A stretch of DNA of 64,000 nt. Origin: Thiohalocapsa sp. PB-PSB1. Lineage in GTDB: Bacteria; Pseudomonadota; Gammaproteobacteria; Chromatiales; Chromatiaceae. The notes under the pieces are model-generated. The model was not told where the DNA came from, did no database searches, and saw only the letters and a list, made by a program, of their open reading frames with translations. The stretch spans positions 4,898,001-4,962,000 of the forward strand of contig CP050890.1 of assembly GCA_016745215.1 (NCBI GenBank), in the 5' to 3' direction. This document shows, piece after piece, positions 17,406 to 26,969 of this stretch; the stretch's first letter is position 1; each line of letters opens with the position of its first letter. Position numbers and translations under genes: made by a program.

Positions 17406-18797
17406 ATGTTCGTATCACCGATCAGATTGCTACTGTCGCTCACGTTGTTGCTGGCAACCTTTGCTGCCAGTGCCGAGGGCTTATCATTCACGCTAACCGA
17501 CGCACTGTCACGCTACTGGATCGCCGTCGTTGCTGGCAGCGGCGCGCTACTTGTCCTGCTGCTGTCCATAAGCCGTATGTTGCAGTTGAACCAGCGCCTG
17601 ACGCGTGCGAACACCAGACTCGAACGGCGCCAACAGTTGATACTAGACTCGGTGGCCGAGGGCATTTACGGCATTGATCTGCAGGGTCGGACGACTTTTG
17701 TAAATAAAGCCATGGAACGCATGACCGGTTGGCGAGCCGAGGAACTGATCGGCAACGATCAGCATGAAATTACGCATCATACTCGGGCCGACGGCGAACC
17801 TCACCCACGCGAAGAGTGCCTGGTGCATGCGGCGTTTCGCGACAGTATGCCACGCTTCGTCGAGGATGACGTATTCTGGCGCCGGGATGGCAGCAGCTTT
17901 CCGGTGGAGTACAGTGCCACTCCAATTCGCGACGAGCGCGGTGAAACCATCGGCAGCGTAGTGGTGTTCCGCGATATCACCGAACGGCGTAGAACCGCAG
18001 AGCGTATCAGTCTACACCAGGCCGAGCAGGCACATTTCGCCCGTCTCAGTACAATTGGTGAAATGGCTTCAGGAATCGCCCATGAGTTGAATCAGCCGCT
18101 TACCGCCATTACTACGAATGCGCGCGCATGTGTACGCATGATCGAGGCCGGTCGTGCCGATATGATCGCATGTAAAAACGTGATGACGAAGATTGCCGAA
18201 CAGGCGGAACGCGCGGGGGAGGTAATTCGCCAGATCCGCCGCTTCGTACGCAAAGAACAGCCGGAGACATCGCCAGTAGCGGTCGCCGACATCTTTGATA
18301 CGGTCATGGTACTACTGCGCCAAGACGCGCGCCGGGCAGGTGTCGTGCTCTACCAGCAGTTAGGTCCTGGGGCCGACCGCGTCATGGCGCAGCGCACCCA
18401 GATCGAACAAGTGCTGCTCAATCTCGTTCGCAATGCGATCGAGGCCATGTCCGATCAGCAACGTGAGCGCCGAGTATTGCTGATCGCCCGGCGCAATGGC
18501 GAAGAGGTGGAGATCCGCGTCGTCGACACTGGTCCTGGCCTGGGCAAGGGTTCGCCAGAGCACCTATTCGAGCCTTTTGTCACAACAAAGACACAAGGAC
18601 TCGGCGTAGGCTTGTCTGTCAGCACTGGGATTGTCGAGGCGCATGGCGGTAAACTCAGAGTTGACTCAACGATCGGGATCGGTGCAACTTTTTACTTCAG
18701 CCTGCCCTATGCAGCGGGGGAACAAGCTATGCCGTCAGCCACCATGGCAAGCCTCGCGGGGCCGGATGCGCAGCAGCAAACAGGAGACCAAACATGA
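17406..18797 (+). CDS. PAS-domain sensor histidine kinase (FixL/TodS-like)
   Basis: A 463-residue membrane sensor kinase. Two N-terminal hydrophobic segments (about 6-24 and 38-56) flank a short periplasmic loop of only 13 residues, so the signal is probably cytoplasmic or membrane-borne. A PAS domain (about 76-195) follows, with SVAEGIYGIDLQGRTTFVN and FRDITERR. The HisKA domain has the phospho-acceptor H226 in GIAHELNQPL; the HATPase has NLVRNAIEAM (N box), VDTGPGLG, FEPFVTTK and GLGVGLSVS. No FixL heme histidine pattern was identified. It overlaps the response regulator by ATGA. Signal and targets unknown. Confidence 0.92.
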   Translation: MFVSPIRLLLSLTLLLATFAASAEGLSFTLTDALSRYWIAVVAGSGALLVLLLSISRMLQLNQRLTRANTRLERRQQLILDSVAEGIYGIDLQGRTTFVNKAMERMTGWRAEELIGNDQHEITHHTRADGEPHPREECLVHAAFRDSMPRFVEDDVFWRRDGSSFPVEYSATPIRDERGETIGSVVVFRDITERRRTAERISLHQAEQAHFARLSTIGEMASGIAHELNQPLTAITTNARACVRMIEAGRADMIACKNVMTKIAEQAERAGEVIRQIRRFVRKEQPETSPVAVADIFDTVMVLLRQDARRAGVVLYQQLGPGADRVMAQRTQIEQVLLNLVRNAIEAMSDQQRERRVLLIARRNGEEVEIRVVDTGPGLGKGSPEHLFEPFVTTKTQGLGVGLSVSTGIVEAHGGKLRVDSTIGIGATFYFSLPYAAGEQAMPSATMASLAGPDAQQQTGDQT

Positions 18798-19429
18798 TAA
18801 GCGAGCCGACTGTGTTCATTGTCGATGACGACGATGAAGTGCGAGAGGCTATTGCGCTCTTAATGGATTCTGTGGGCCTAGCGAGCGAAATCTATGATTC
18901 GGCCTGGGCCTATTTGGCCAGCTTCGATCCGCAACGCCCAGGCTGTTTGGTGCTTGATGTACGCATGCGCCAAATGAGTGGTCTAGAACTACAAGAGCGT
19001 CTGGCTGAGGAGCCAATTCACCCCCCGGTGATCATTATCACCGGTCACGGTGATGTGCCAATGGCCGTACGTGCGGTAAAAAATGGCGCCATCGACTTTA
19101 TCGAGAAGCCATTCAACGACCAAGAGTTGCTGGACGCCGTGCAGCGTGCTATCGAGACCGATGCTGAACAGCGCGGCCACGCACAGGAAATTGCCAGCGT
19201 CCAGACGCGCATGGAACGGCTCACCAAACGCGAACGCGAGGTATTGGAGCAAATCATCGCCGGTAAGCGCAACAAGGTCATCGCCGCCGATCTCGGCATC
19301 AGCCAATCAACAGTCGAGGCGCATCGCGCTAAAGTCATGGAAAAACTGGAAGTTCGTTCGCTGTCAGAATTGATGCGCATCATGCTGCTGCTTGACCCGG
19401 GCGGCAATAAGGCAAAGGAAGGGGCGTAA
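18794..19429 (+). CDS. FixJ-family response regulator
   Basis: A 211-residue regulator. The receiver domain (about 5-120) has the acidic pocket DDDD near residue 11, phospho-acceptor D55 in LVLDVRM, the conserved T in IIITGHGDVPMAV and the K in IEKPF. A LuxR/FixJ-type helix-turn-helix (about 140-205) has LTKREREVLEQIIAGKRNKVIAADLGISQSTVEAHRA. It overlaps the kinase gene by 4 nt and is surely its partner, acting as a phosphorylation-dependent transcription activator or repressor. No obvious target operon is adjacent. Confidence 0.94.
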   Translation: MISEPTVFIVDDDDEVREAIALLMDSVGLASEIYDSAWAYLASFDPQRPGCLVLDVRMRQMSGLELQERLAEEPIHPPVIIITGHGDVPMAVRAVKNGAIDFIEKPFNDQELLDAVQRAIETDAEQRGHAQEIASVQTRMERLTKREREVLEQIIAGKRNKVIAADLGISQSTVEAHRAKVMEKLEVRSLSELMRIMLLLDPGGNKAKEGA

Positions 19430-19648
19430 ATTCGCCACCCTTTTGGTGCTTAGAAACCGTCCATCGATCATTTTCCGACTTCAATCGTGCGCTACAGCAA
19501 GGATCGGAAATTTGTTGGTGGATAGTCTCTCAGGATCCAGAGAGAGTGCCTGCGAGGTCGGAGTCAGTTCACGCTCAGAAAATAGTGGCCTACAGGAAAC
19601 CATGCTGCAATTCGGCAAAAAACACTCGTTACTTGTATTGCGCAGACG

Positions 19649-19783
19649 TGGCCTTGTCCATAACTCCGGCCAGCTGACGAGCGGGTGCATGGGGCTTTTC
19701 CGTAAGACTTTATTTTTACATTTAAAATGCTATGGCTTTCGAGGTTAACCCTAAGTCCTGGCCAAGCTCATGAACAAAGCCCG
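19649..19783. repeat. PAL2 inverted-repeat element, copy 1
   Basis: Starts GGCCTTGTCCATAACTCCGGCC and ends GGCCAAGCTCATGAACAAAGCC, its imperfect reverse complement, with an AT-rich middle (TATTTTTACATTTAAAATG). It is the inverted form of the copy at 29638-29770. No open frame. It sits in the 600-bp gap between the response regulator and ppsA. Confidence 0.75.
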
Positions 19784-20035
19784 CAGACGTTTCACCTGTA
19801 AGAGCCTGCCAAGGTTGCCGAAACGCCGCAAATGGACCGCAACGGCAGCGTAGGGGCCAAAGAGGTCGCGATGACCCGCGCCAAGGGCAGTATCAGGGGC
19901 TAATCACATTCGCCTACTCCCTTCGGTCGCGATTGTATCGGGTATGGTGTCTCTATTTACACGTTCCCGCCCTTCTAATAAGCGTTCCACACCTGCCGTT
20001 GTACCTCAAACCTGCTTACCTGAGGCGATTATCAA

Positions 20036-22414
20036 ATGACTAAATCCATCTGCTGGCTGAACGAATTGAGCATGGACGACATTGCCCAGGTTGGAGGAAA
20101 GAATGCATCGCTAGGTGAAATGCTCCAACATCTGACACAGCTCGGCGTACGGGTGCCGGGCGGCTTCGCAACCACGGCCAAAGCTTATCAGGATTTTCTT
20201 GCTGCCAATGGCCTAGATGAACGCATTGCTTCAGAGTTGGACGGACTCGATATCGATGATATTGCTGCTCTCAGCGAGGCTGGCCTTAAAATCCGAGGCT
20301 GGATCATCGAACAACCATTGCAACCGGAACTGGACCAGGCGATTGCCGAGGCATATCGACAACTGACTGAGCAGAAAGGGAATTCAGATTACAGCTGGGC
20401 GGTGCGCTCGTCAGCAACTGCCGAGGATCTTCCGAACGCTTCGTTCGCCGGCCAACAGGAAACCTTCCTAAACGTGCAGGGCCTCGACCAGATCAAGCAT
20501 GCAATCAAAAAAGTATTCGCATCGCTATACAACGATCGTGCAATTGCATATCGCGCACACCAGGGCTTCGACCATGCTGAAATTGCCCTGTCCGCCAGTG
20601 TCCAATATATGGTGCGCAGTGATTTAGCAGCCAGCGGCGTGATGTTCACACTTGATACCGAATCAGGCTATCGTGATGCAGTATTTATCACGGCCAGTTT
20701 CGGTCTTGGCGAACTGGTAGTTCAAGGAGCTGTCGATCCGGACGAGTTTTACGTACACAAACCCACACTCTCGGCTGGCAGGCCCGCAATTCTGCGCCGC
20801 AGCGTCGGGCAAAAGGCTATGCGTATGCTGTACGCGGAATCGGGCGCAGACAATCCCATACGCACCGAAGATGTACCGCCAGCTCAGCGCCAACGCTTCA
20901 GCATCAGCGATAGCGAAATCGAGGATCTGGCGCGCCAGGCGGTACTCATCGAGAAGCACTATGGCCGGCCAATGGACATCGAATGGGCCAAGGATGGCAA
21001 AAACGGTAAGCTGTACGTAGTACAGGCCCGTCCCGAGACGGTCCAGAGCCACAGCGGCAAAGTAATCGAACGCTATCACATGCAGGCTGAAGGCGATGTA
21101 CTCGCGACCGGTCGCAGCATCGGTCACCGCATCGGGTCTGGTAAGGCGCGCGTCGTGTTATCCTTCAAAAACATGGATCAAGTCCAGCCCGGTGATGTGC
21201 TGATCACCGATATGACCGATCCGGACTGGGAGCCGGTGATGAAACGCGCAGCGGCAATCGTCACCAACCGCGGCGGGCGCACCTGCCATGCTGCGATCAT
21301 CGCCCGCGAACTCGGTGTTCCCGCCGTGGTCGGCTGCCAAGATGCCACTACCCGCATTCAACATGGCGCCGAAGTTACTGTATCCTGCGCCGAGGGCGAC
21401 ACCGGATTTATCTATGCTGGCGCCCTGCCCTTCGAGCATAAAACCGTTGAACTCGAGAAAATGCCCGATGTGCCGGTCAAGGTCATGATGAACATCGGCA
21501 ACCCGGAGCGAGCTTTTGCTTTCTCCGCCACGCCCAACGCTGGTATCGGATTGGCCAGACTCGAGTTCATCATCAGTAACAGCATTGGCATTCATCCTCG
21601 AGCGCTGTTGGAGTTCGACAATCTACCCACGGACCTGCGAGCCGAGATCGCACCGCGCATCGCCGCCTATCCAAGCCCACGCGCCTTCTACGTCATGCGC
21701 TTAATCGAGGGTATCGCTACGCTGACAGCAGCATTTGCGTCAAAACCAGTGATCGTACGCATGTCCGATTTCAAGTCCAACGAATATGCCAATCTCATCG
21801 GCGGCCGCCTCTATGAGCCGGAAGAAGAAAATCCGATGATCGGCTTTCGCGGCGCCGGTCGCTATGTCGCAGCGGACTTCCGCGACTGCTTCGAAATGGA
21901 GTGCGAGGCGCTTAAATATGTTCGCGACCAAATGGGCCTGACCAACCTGCAGATTATGATTCCCTTCGTGCGCACCCTCAGACAAGCCAAAGCGGTTGTA
22001 GAGGAGCTGGCCGAACAAGGTCTGCGGCGCGGCGAGAATGGGCTCAAGCTCATCATGATGTGTGAAATTCCATCCAATGCCATACTGGCCGAAGAGTTCT
22101 TGGACTATTTTGATGGATTTTCCATCGGTTCCAACGACATGACGCAACTTACCCTGGGCATTGACCGCGACTCCAGCCTAGTGGCCAGAGATTTTGACGA
22201 GCGCGACCCGGCGGTCAAGAAGATGCTGTCCATGGCCATCCGCGCATGTCGTGCCCAGGGTAAGTACATCGGTATCTGTGGTCAGGGTCCATCAGACCAC
22301 GCCGACTTTGCCGATTGGCTCGTCAAGGAAGGTATCGAAAGCTTGTCGCTGAACCCGGATACCGTCATTGATACTTGGCTTTATCTAGCCGAGCATAGCG
22401 GACAGGAAAACTAA
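20036..22414 (+). CDS. ppsA: Phosphoenolpyruvate synthase
   Basis: A 792-residue pyruvate, water dikinase that makes phosphoenolpyruvate from pyruvate and ATP for gluconeogenesis. Domains in order: ATP-grasp nucleotide-binding part (1-350; VGGKNASLGEM, SWAVRSSATAEDLPNASFAGQQ), the swivelling phosphohistidine domain with catalytic H418 in GGRTCHAAIIARE, and the PEP-binding TIM barrel with catalytic C748 in GICGQGPSD. Length matches E. coli PpsA. The PEP synthase regulatory protein gene is not in the window. Translation likely starts at the ATG at 20036, with CTGAGG about 11 nt upstream. Its TAA stop (22412-22414) is part of a PAL1 repeat end. Confidence 0.96.
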   Translation: MTKSICWLNELSMDDIAQVGGKNASLGEMLQHLTQLGVRVPGGFATTAKAYQDFLAANGLDERIASELDGLDIDDIAALSEAGLKIRGWIIEQPLQPELDQAIAEAYRQLTEQKGNSDYSWAVRSSATAEDLPNASFAGQQETFLNVQGLDQIKHAIKKVFASLYNDRAIAYRAHQGFDHAEIALSASVQYMVRSDLAASGVMFTLDTESGYRDAVFITASFGLGELVVQGAVDPDEFYVHKPTLSAGRPAILRRSVGQKAMRMLYAESGADNPIRTEDVPPAQRQRFSISDSEIEDLARQAVLIEKHYGRPMDIEWAKDGKNGKLYVVQARPETVQSHSGKVIERYHMQAEGDVLATGRSIGHRIGSGKARVVLSFKNMDQVQPGDVLITDMTDPDWEPVMKRAAAIVTNRGGRTCHAAIIARELGVPAVVGCQDATTRIQHGAEVTVSCAEGDTGFIYAGALPFEHKTVELEKMPDVPVKVMMNIGNPERAFAFSATPNAGIGLARLEFIISNSIGIHPRALLEFDNLPTDLRAEIAPRIAAYPSPRAFYVMRLIEGIATLTAAFASKPVIVRMSDFKSNEYANLIGGRLYEPEEENPMIGFRGAGRYVAADFRDCFEMECEALKYVRDQMGLTNLQIMIPFVRTLRQAKAVVEELAEQGLRRGENGLKLIMMCEIPSNAILAEEFLDYFDGFSIGSNDMTQLTLGIDRDSSLVARDFDERDPAVKKMLSMAIRACRAQGKYIGICGQGPSDHADFADWLVKEGIESLSLNPDTVIDTWLYLAEHSGQEN

Positions 22415-22574
22415 GGCGATTGCCGGAGAGAAATAGACCAATTGGCGTCGGGTTCTCGTTCGCCTGCGCGCAGCGGCAACCCGCCCATAGTCGCTTTATA
22501 GGCCGGTTGCCGCAACGTCAAGGCCGGACGGGAAGACAAGCCAGATGGTCTATTTCTCGACAGAAATCGCCTAA
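22412..22574. repeat. PAL1 palindromic repeat, copy 6, at ppsA stop
   Basis: Begins with the ppsA stop itself (TAAGGCGATTGCCGGAGAG) and ends CGACAGAAATCGCCTAA, 26 bp before the end of the convergent cyclase gene. Confidence 0.93.
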
Positions 22575-22599
22575 AACTGAGCTATGAACAGAAAGCACT

Positions 22600-23823
22600 T
22601 CAGCGCCTCCAAAGCTGATCGTCAACGTAGCGTTTAACCCGACGATGGCCTGGTGTGTCGATGGTGGTAAACTCCAAACTGGTGCGGAAACTCGAGCCAC
22701 TGGGTTCGGCCCTGAGTATCCGTGCATAGACATCCTGATCAGTCCCGGGAGCCGGCATATCTTCTGTGCGGAGATTCAGCACCACCTCGCTGTGGGCCGG
22801 CAAACCCATCGGCAAGTCAGCGCACATACCATAGTAGCTCATATCCCTGACACGCCCGATAAACTCGTCCTGGCGCACCTGTTTCGCTTCCACTTGGCGA
22901 AAGATCGCGTTCAGATCGACGGTAATACGCGGTGCGGTACGGACATCGACACGCGGAATCACGAGTCGGTGCGGACTGTTTACGGAGCGTAATTCATAGA
23001 GCGCGATAGGCCCCACCACGCCCTTTACGTGAACTCGATTGACGCAACCGACCTCAATGAACGACCCCGCCGCCATACGGCTGGACTCGCTGAGCAATAC
23101 CTGACCGCGTAGGCTAAAAGACTCAATGCGCGAGACCAGGTTCACCGCATCGCCGATGACGGTGTACTCACGGTGATATTTCGAACCAAAGCTGCCTGCC
23201 ATGACCTGGCCGGTGTTAACAGCGATGCCGGCATATAGCCGTGGTTCGCCGCGTTGAAGGCTCTTCTGGTTCAGCTTGGCCATTGCCAACTGCATTTGAA
23301 CCGCGCAGGTCAATGCCCGCTGCAAGTCATCAGGCTTGGGTTCTAACGCACCGAACAACGCCATGATGGAATCCCCCATGAATTTATCGATCATACCGCC
23401 GTGTTGCTCGACGATCCGAGACATGATGGTAAAGTAACGGTTTAATAGGCTGATCAGCTTCTGCGGCGGAAGCGATCGAGTCAGTGCGGTGAAGCCGCGA
23501 ATATCCGCCAGCAGTATCGTCACCTTGGTGTTGACGATGGGTTCGGACTCCATCAAGAATTTATCGAGCAGTGGCAAGAGACGTTGCCTGAGAAGAAGGC
23601 TTCGATCGGGCTGGAGCCGTGGAGAATCTTCTGAAGATTCTTCTGCAGGATCTCCCGGGTAACCGAGAGGGGAAGTATCAGAAAGGTCAGCTGTGCGCTC
23701 GATGTCAGCATTGCCGGTTTGACTGTCAGCACGTTTGGCATTGGCAATCGAGGCACTGCCATAGAGTCCGTCGACGATGTCGAAGATACCAGCGATCAGC
23801 AGGGGGAGTTGACTGTTTTTCAT
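22600..23823 (-). CDS. Class III adenylate/guanylate cyclase with C-terminal PilZ-like domain
   Basis: A 407-residue cytoplasmic protein. After a variable N-terminus (1-100) comes a class III nucleotide cyclase domain (about 105-280): LADIRGFTALTR with the metal aspartate, HGGMIDKFMGDSIMALFG with the second metal aspartate, and GIAVNTGQVMAGSFGS and YTVIGDAVNLVSRIE. The C-terminal ~110 residues (RITVDLNAIF..., FIGRVRDMSYYGMCADLP, RTSLEFTTID) look like a PilZ domain; the DMSYYGMCADL segment corresponds to the D/N-x-S-x-x-G motif. The upstream RxxxR motif is not obvious, so c-di-GMP binding is uncertain. The combination would link cAMP/cGMP production to c-di-GMP. Monocistronic; converges on ppsA. 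Confidence 0.85.
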   Translation of the reverse strand: MKNSQLPLLIAGIFDIVDGLYGSASIANAKRADSQTGNADIERTADLSDTSPLGYPGDPAEESSEDSPRLQPDRSLLLRQRLLPLLDKFLMESEPIVNTKVTILLADIRGFTALTRSLPPQKLISLLNRYFTIMSRIVEQHGGMIDKFMGDSIMALFGALEPKPDDLQRALTCAVQMQLAMAKLNQKSLQRGEPRLYAGIAVNTGQVMAGSFGSKYHREYTVIGDAVNLVSRIESFSLRGQVLLSESSRMAAGSFIEVGCVNRVHVKGVVGPIALYELRSVNSPHRLVIPRVDVRTAPRITVDLNAIFRQVEAKQVRQDEFIGRVRDMSYYGMCADLPMGLPAHSEVVLNLRTEDMPAPGTDQDVYARILRAEPSGSSFRTSLEFTTIDTPGHRRVKRYVDDQLWRR

Positions 23824-24119
23824 CAGGTGAACTGTACAAGGCTCTTTGTCCTAGTCGGGCAGGCTGAAACGCAAAGTAAGCACATCGACAATCGCCTGCT
23901 TTGCGAAACCTCTATAGACCATTATCATCTATTCCATATGATCCATCATAGATTAAATGCCAAGCATCGGATTTTGTGCGATACAAGGTGGCAAAGTTAC
24001 CGACAACTGCCTGTATGGAACCAGTCTGTACCGTTACGAAAAGTCTTAGAAAACCCGGTTAATCTAGGATATTCTCGACCTATTCACGCCTTTAGTAGAC
24101 CTGCCGCCTAAGGCGTTCT

Positions 24120-24905
24120 TACAATCTTCGTGCGTGCGATCCGGCTGTAACCTGTCCAGACCACGGGCCAGGCTGTTCCTAGCAGCGTTCAGAGCGCCAT
24201 CCATCACATTGCCGCTTGCGCAATCAGCGGCGTGGCTTGCGCTTCAGCGACTTGGGATTGCGTTTCAGCGCGTCATTGGCTGAGATTTCGGGGCTGAGAT
24301 TTCGGTACCATCCGATCGCACCATCAACGCCTTTACGCCGAAGTCCACGCCAACCGCTTCCTGCTCTGGCGCGTGCGGATTGGAGTTCTCGGTTTCGACC
24401 AAGACGCACGCATAGAACTTGCCGGCCTGCTGGCTGATCCTGACCTGACAAGGCGTCCTATTGAAGCACAACGCCTAGCGCATCTTGATCCGAGTCTTCA
24501 GCTTCTCGATCCGCAGTTCACGTCCTTCTACGTCAAACTTCGACTTTTCACGCAGGGAAAAGCTCTCGCCGATGCTTTTTTCTTGAAAGTCGGCAATCTA
24601 GGCGTTTGCCGCGGCTTCGCGCGGCGGATGAAAGGCCTGAACGCCTTGTCGAGATCCTCAATCGCGTGGCGCGTGACGCGGCTCGACACTTCGTTATGCC
24701 AAGGATATGCTGGGCGGATCTCCTAAATACGGAGTGCTGATACGCCGCTGCTTTCGACCTCTTCACACCGTCTTGCTTAAAGTGCGCGAGCCATTGCTTG
24801 TCGCCGTAGCGGCGGCTTGAACCGCAAGCACGGGCCAGGGAGCCCGCTTGTTCGGCTGTTGGGCGCACTTAATTTTGTGGGCGAGAAGCAGTGTAGATAC
24901 CAAGC
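24120..24905 (-). pseudogene. tnpB: IS607-type TnpB (RNA-guided nuclease), degraded
   Basis: Pieces readable in several frames on the minus strand: RPTAEQAGSLARACGSSR, WLAHFKQDGVKRSK, RATRLRISTR, EKSKFDVEGRELRIEKL, VRISQQAGKFYACVLVETEN, and the RuvC-I block VGVDFGVKALMVRSDGTE with its aspartate, then PKSLKRKPRR. These are TnpB signatures in order. Stops and frameshifts break it and the RuvC-II, zinc-finger and RuvC-III part is missing or unrecognisable. It lies just after the tnpA relic in the same orientation. Confidence 0.75.
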
Positions 24906-25067
24906 CCTTCGGCGATGACATCGGTTGATGCCTGGAGGTCTTCCAGAAGTTTCCGGTGTTTACGCGAACGGCTGCCGTTAAACCTTGCGCTAAACATCGT
25001 GATGATTTCCAGCACTTCTGCATGAGTTGTTCTTCAAAGCCCGGCTGATCGCCTTTGTGGACGATAA
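24905..25067 (-). pseudogene. tnpA: IS607 TnpA serine recombinase, C-terminal part
   Basis: The minus strand reads IVHKGDQPGFEEQLMQ, then after a frameshift EVLEIITMFSARFNGSRSRK and KLLEDLQ, the characteristic C-terminus of IS607 serine recombinases. It resumes right after the four-helix cassette and belongs with the N-terminal part at 25690-26010. Confidence 0.8.
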
Positions 25068-25688
25068 GTGATGGTGCAGAAACAAGCTAAACGGGTTTTT
25101 GGCTTGGGTGTCGCCTGCCGACTCATTCGGTACCGCTATCGGCGTCGGTATCGGTATCGGTATCAACTTGGGCATCGGTATCGATATCGGCGTCGGTATC
25201 GAACTGACCAACCCGCTATCCGCCAAGCTCCTCGCTGACCGCCTAGCCACGCTGTCCGAGCTTCGTGAGCATGGCCACACCACGATCGAGCAGTGCCTTT
25301 TGCTTGCTGTTGTCGTCTGCGGACAACGCATCGCACACCAGCGAGCACGTCCTCAATCGCAGCGCATTCCAGCGCCGAGCCTCGTGCGCTTTCAAACGAC
25401 CGGCGTCGATCCCCGCTCATCACTTTGCTGTTACCCTCGGCAATCATCAGCGCGATGGCCTGCGATGCGCGCCTACGATGCGCGCCTACGATGCGCACAG
25501 GCGTTGATCCTTCGCGTTACGCTGTCTTTTCACATGCTCGCAGTCGCGCTAGGCCCAGCCGACAGACTCGATGGCCGCACGGTCTACGTCGAGCTTCTCA
25601 TGACCGAATGGCATAGGGCGTTTTCTCTCTCGATTCCGATTCCGATTCCGATTCCGATAGCGACCCCGATTGCACTCCGCCGATGTCT
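25068..25688 (-). mobile_element. Four-helix-bundle gene cassette, copy B, inside tnpA
   Basis: Starts GTGATGGTGCAGAAACAAGC and ends CACTCCGCCGATGTC, as in copies A and C. The left hexamer array (25133-25202) is the longest of the three; the right array is about 25630-25665. Flanking DNA on both sides is tnpA coding sequence, so this copy was inserted into that gene. Confidence 0.8.
25215..25614 (-). pseudogene. Four helix bundle protein, copy B
   Basis: MPFGHEKLDVDRAAIESVGWA starts at 25614. Here the first stop of copy A is a sense codon (Asp), but the TAG after GWA and the downstream frameshifts are shared. RRASQAIALMIAEGNSK, GDRRRSFE and ARGSALECAAIEDVL follow. Confidence 0.75.
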
Positions 25689-26010
25689 GATAAGCTTGGA
25701 ACCAAACCGTAGAAGATGGTTCTGATGAATCAGCACCAACCTGCGCGTTCGTTTGCACAGAATCATGTCAAGCAGGCGCTGCAGCCCCTTCTTGTGGTCA
25801 TTCATGCCAGACCCGAGGTCTTTGCTCACCTGACTGCGATAACCTCACTGGGCCAAGCCATTGGCCGCGCAGTACTCTCGCATTTCGTGTTGTCGATCCA
25901 GATCGGACTTCTGCTCGTGGCTACTGGCACAGGCGTAACAGACGCTCGGCGCGTCGGCCTCACCCAACTAAAGTGGCTCGGTGACAGCGTAAGCGGGTCC
26001 TCCCGCCCTG
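25689..26010 (-). pseudogene. tnpA: IS607 TnpA serine recombinase, N-terminal part
   Basis: The minus strand reads VCYACASSHEQKSDLDRQHE, MREYCAANGLAQ, a TGA, then SKDLGSGMNDHKKGLQRLL, DMILCKRTRRLVLIHQNHLL and RFGSKLI. This is the resolvase domain of IS607 TnpA: the usual YARVSS catalytic motif is YACASS (serine kept, arginine lost). The frame ends where the four-helix cassette begins. The N-terminal MerR-type helix-turn-helix is not recognisable. Confidence 0.8.
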
Positions 26011-26104
26011 AGCTTTCCTGACTGCAAGCAGCTCTCCACTGGCTTCATACTCACGCAGTCCTACCACGGAGCAACAGTTGTTTCGCGGCTTCGTCGATCT
26101 TGAC

Positions 26105-26257
26105 TAAGACGGTTTCTATCGAGGAACAGACCACCTGGCTTGTCTTCTCGTCCTGCCCGACGTCGCGGCAACCCGCCGACTATGGGCGGTTTGCCGCTTC
26201 GCGAAGGCGAACGAGAATCTGCCGCCAGTTGGTCTGTTTCTCTCTGGCAATCGCCTC
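26105..26257. repeat. PAL1 palindromic repeat, copy 7
   Basis: Starts TAAGACGGTTTCTATCGAGG (diverged end) and ends CTCTCTGGCAATCGCCTCA. The central palindrome is CAACCCGCCGACTATGGGCG. Confidence 0.85.
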
Positions 26258-26478
26258 ATCTCTTTTCCGTCGTTGCAGATGAGTGTAGAGCGTCTAAAAA
26301 GTGAAGCAGCAGTTACGAGCCCAGAATGAAAAAAAGAGGTCATGATTCCTGCAACACCCACTGCAAGGCTCTGATGGCGATGCAACAGAAGCTGCGCGAG
26401 CAGACTTGAAAATTGTCCAGACTTCGGTAGGATCAGCAAAACTCGAAAACGGCATTTCCTGATTCACCGAGGTCCAAC

Positions 26479-26679
26479 ATGTCCATTGAGCGCATCGTAT
26501 TCGCCGTTGCTGGCAGCTTTGTTCTTGTCTCCGCCATTTTAGCCGCCACTACAACTACGCTATGGCTCTGGTTCACAGGATTTGTCGGGCTGAATCTGTT
26601 GCAATCTGCTTTTACCGGCTTCTGCCCCATGGCCAGTATCCTAAAGAAATTTGGCATCCAGTCAGGATCAGCTTTCTAA
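26479..26679 (+). CDS. DUF2892 (YgaP-like) inner-membrane protein
   Basis: A 66-residue protein with two hydrophobic helices (about 6-24 and 28-46) and the family signature NLLQSAFTGFCPMASILKKFG: the G-x-C-P motif of DUF2892, the membrane part of YgaP-type rhodanese proteins. Here it stands alone without a rhodanese domain. The cysteine may take part in thiol or sulfur chemistry at the membrane, an inference from YgaP. It reads well from the ATG at 26479 and ends 54 bp before a PAL1 repeat. About 220 bp upstream has no recognised feature. Confidence 0.8.
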   Translation: MSIERIVFAVAGSFVLVSAILAATTTTLWLWFTGFVGLNLLQSAFTGFCPMASILKKFGIQSGSAF

Positions 26680-26732
26680 TGCCGACCTTGATTCGCACCC
26701 CCGAACTCGAGCTTTATCCCTAAAACTGGCCC

Positions 26733-26851
26733 TAAGGCGATTTCTATCGAAAAACACACCACCTGGCTTGTCTTCTCCTCCGGCCTCGACGTCGCGAAGG
26801 CGAACGAGAATCCGGCGCCAGTTGGTCTATTTCTCTCCGTCAATTGCCTAA
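26733..26851. repeat. PAL1 repeat, internally deleted copy 8
   Basis: Both ends are present (TAAGGCGATTTCTATCGAAAA and CTCCGTCAATTGCCTAA), but the central palindrome is missing: the sequence jumps from CTCGACGTCGC to GAAGGCGAACG. About 118 bp. Confidence 0.88.
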
Positions 26852-26969
26852 ACCCAACCCCCATCCCAACCTCGGATCGGCGTAGTCCGGCCATGATCAA
26901 TGGAGTCCGTAATGCGAGTCCAACATGATCAACATCAGTACAATCAATAGGGTCCATGCAGCCACTACA

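Larger units (their letters stand above)
24120..26040 (-). mobile_element. IS607-family element relic (tnpA-tnpB) interrupted by four-helix cassette
   Basis: A tnpA relic in two parts (25690-26040 and 24905-25067) is followed by a tnpB relic (24120-24905). The gap in tnpA is exactly filled by the 0.6-kb four-helix cassette copy B. No terminal boundaries could be fixed. Confidence 0.7.

Noticed and set aside
20021..20031. CTGAGGCGATT just upstream of ppsA resembles a PAL1 end
   Set aside because: Only ten or eleven bases match with no second arm nearby; it also serves as the ribosome-site region, so chance or a lone remnant cannot be told apart.
24120..26040. Considered as an active IS607/TnpB system with guide RNA
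   Set aside because: Both genes carry stops and frameshifts, tnpA is interrupted and the TnpB catalytic C-terminus is missing.
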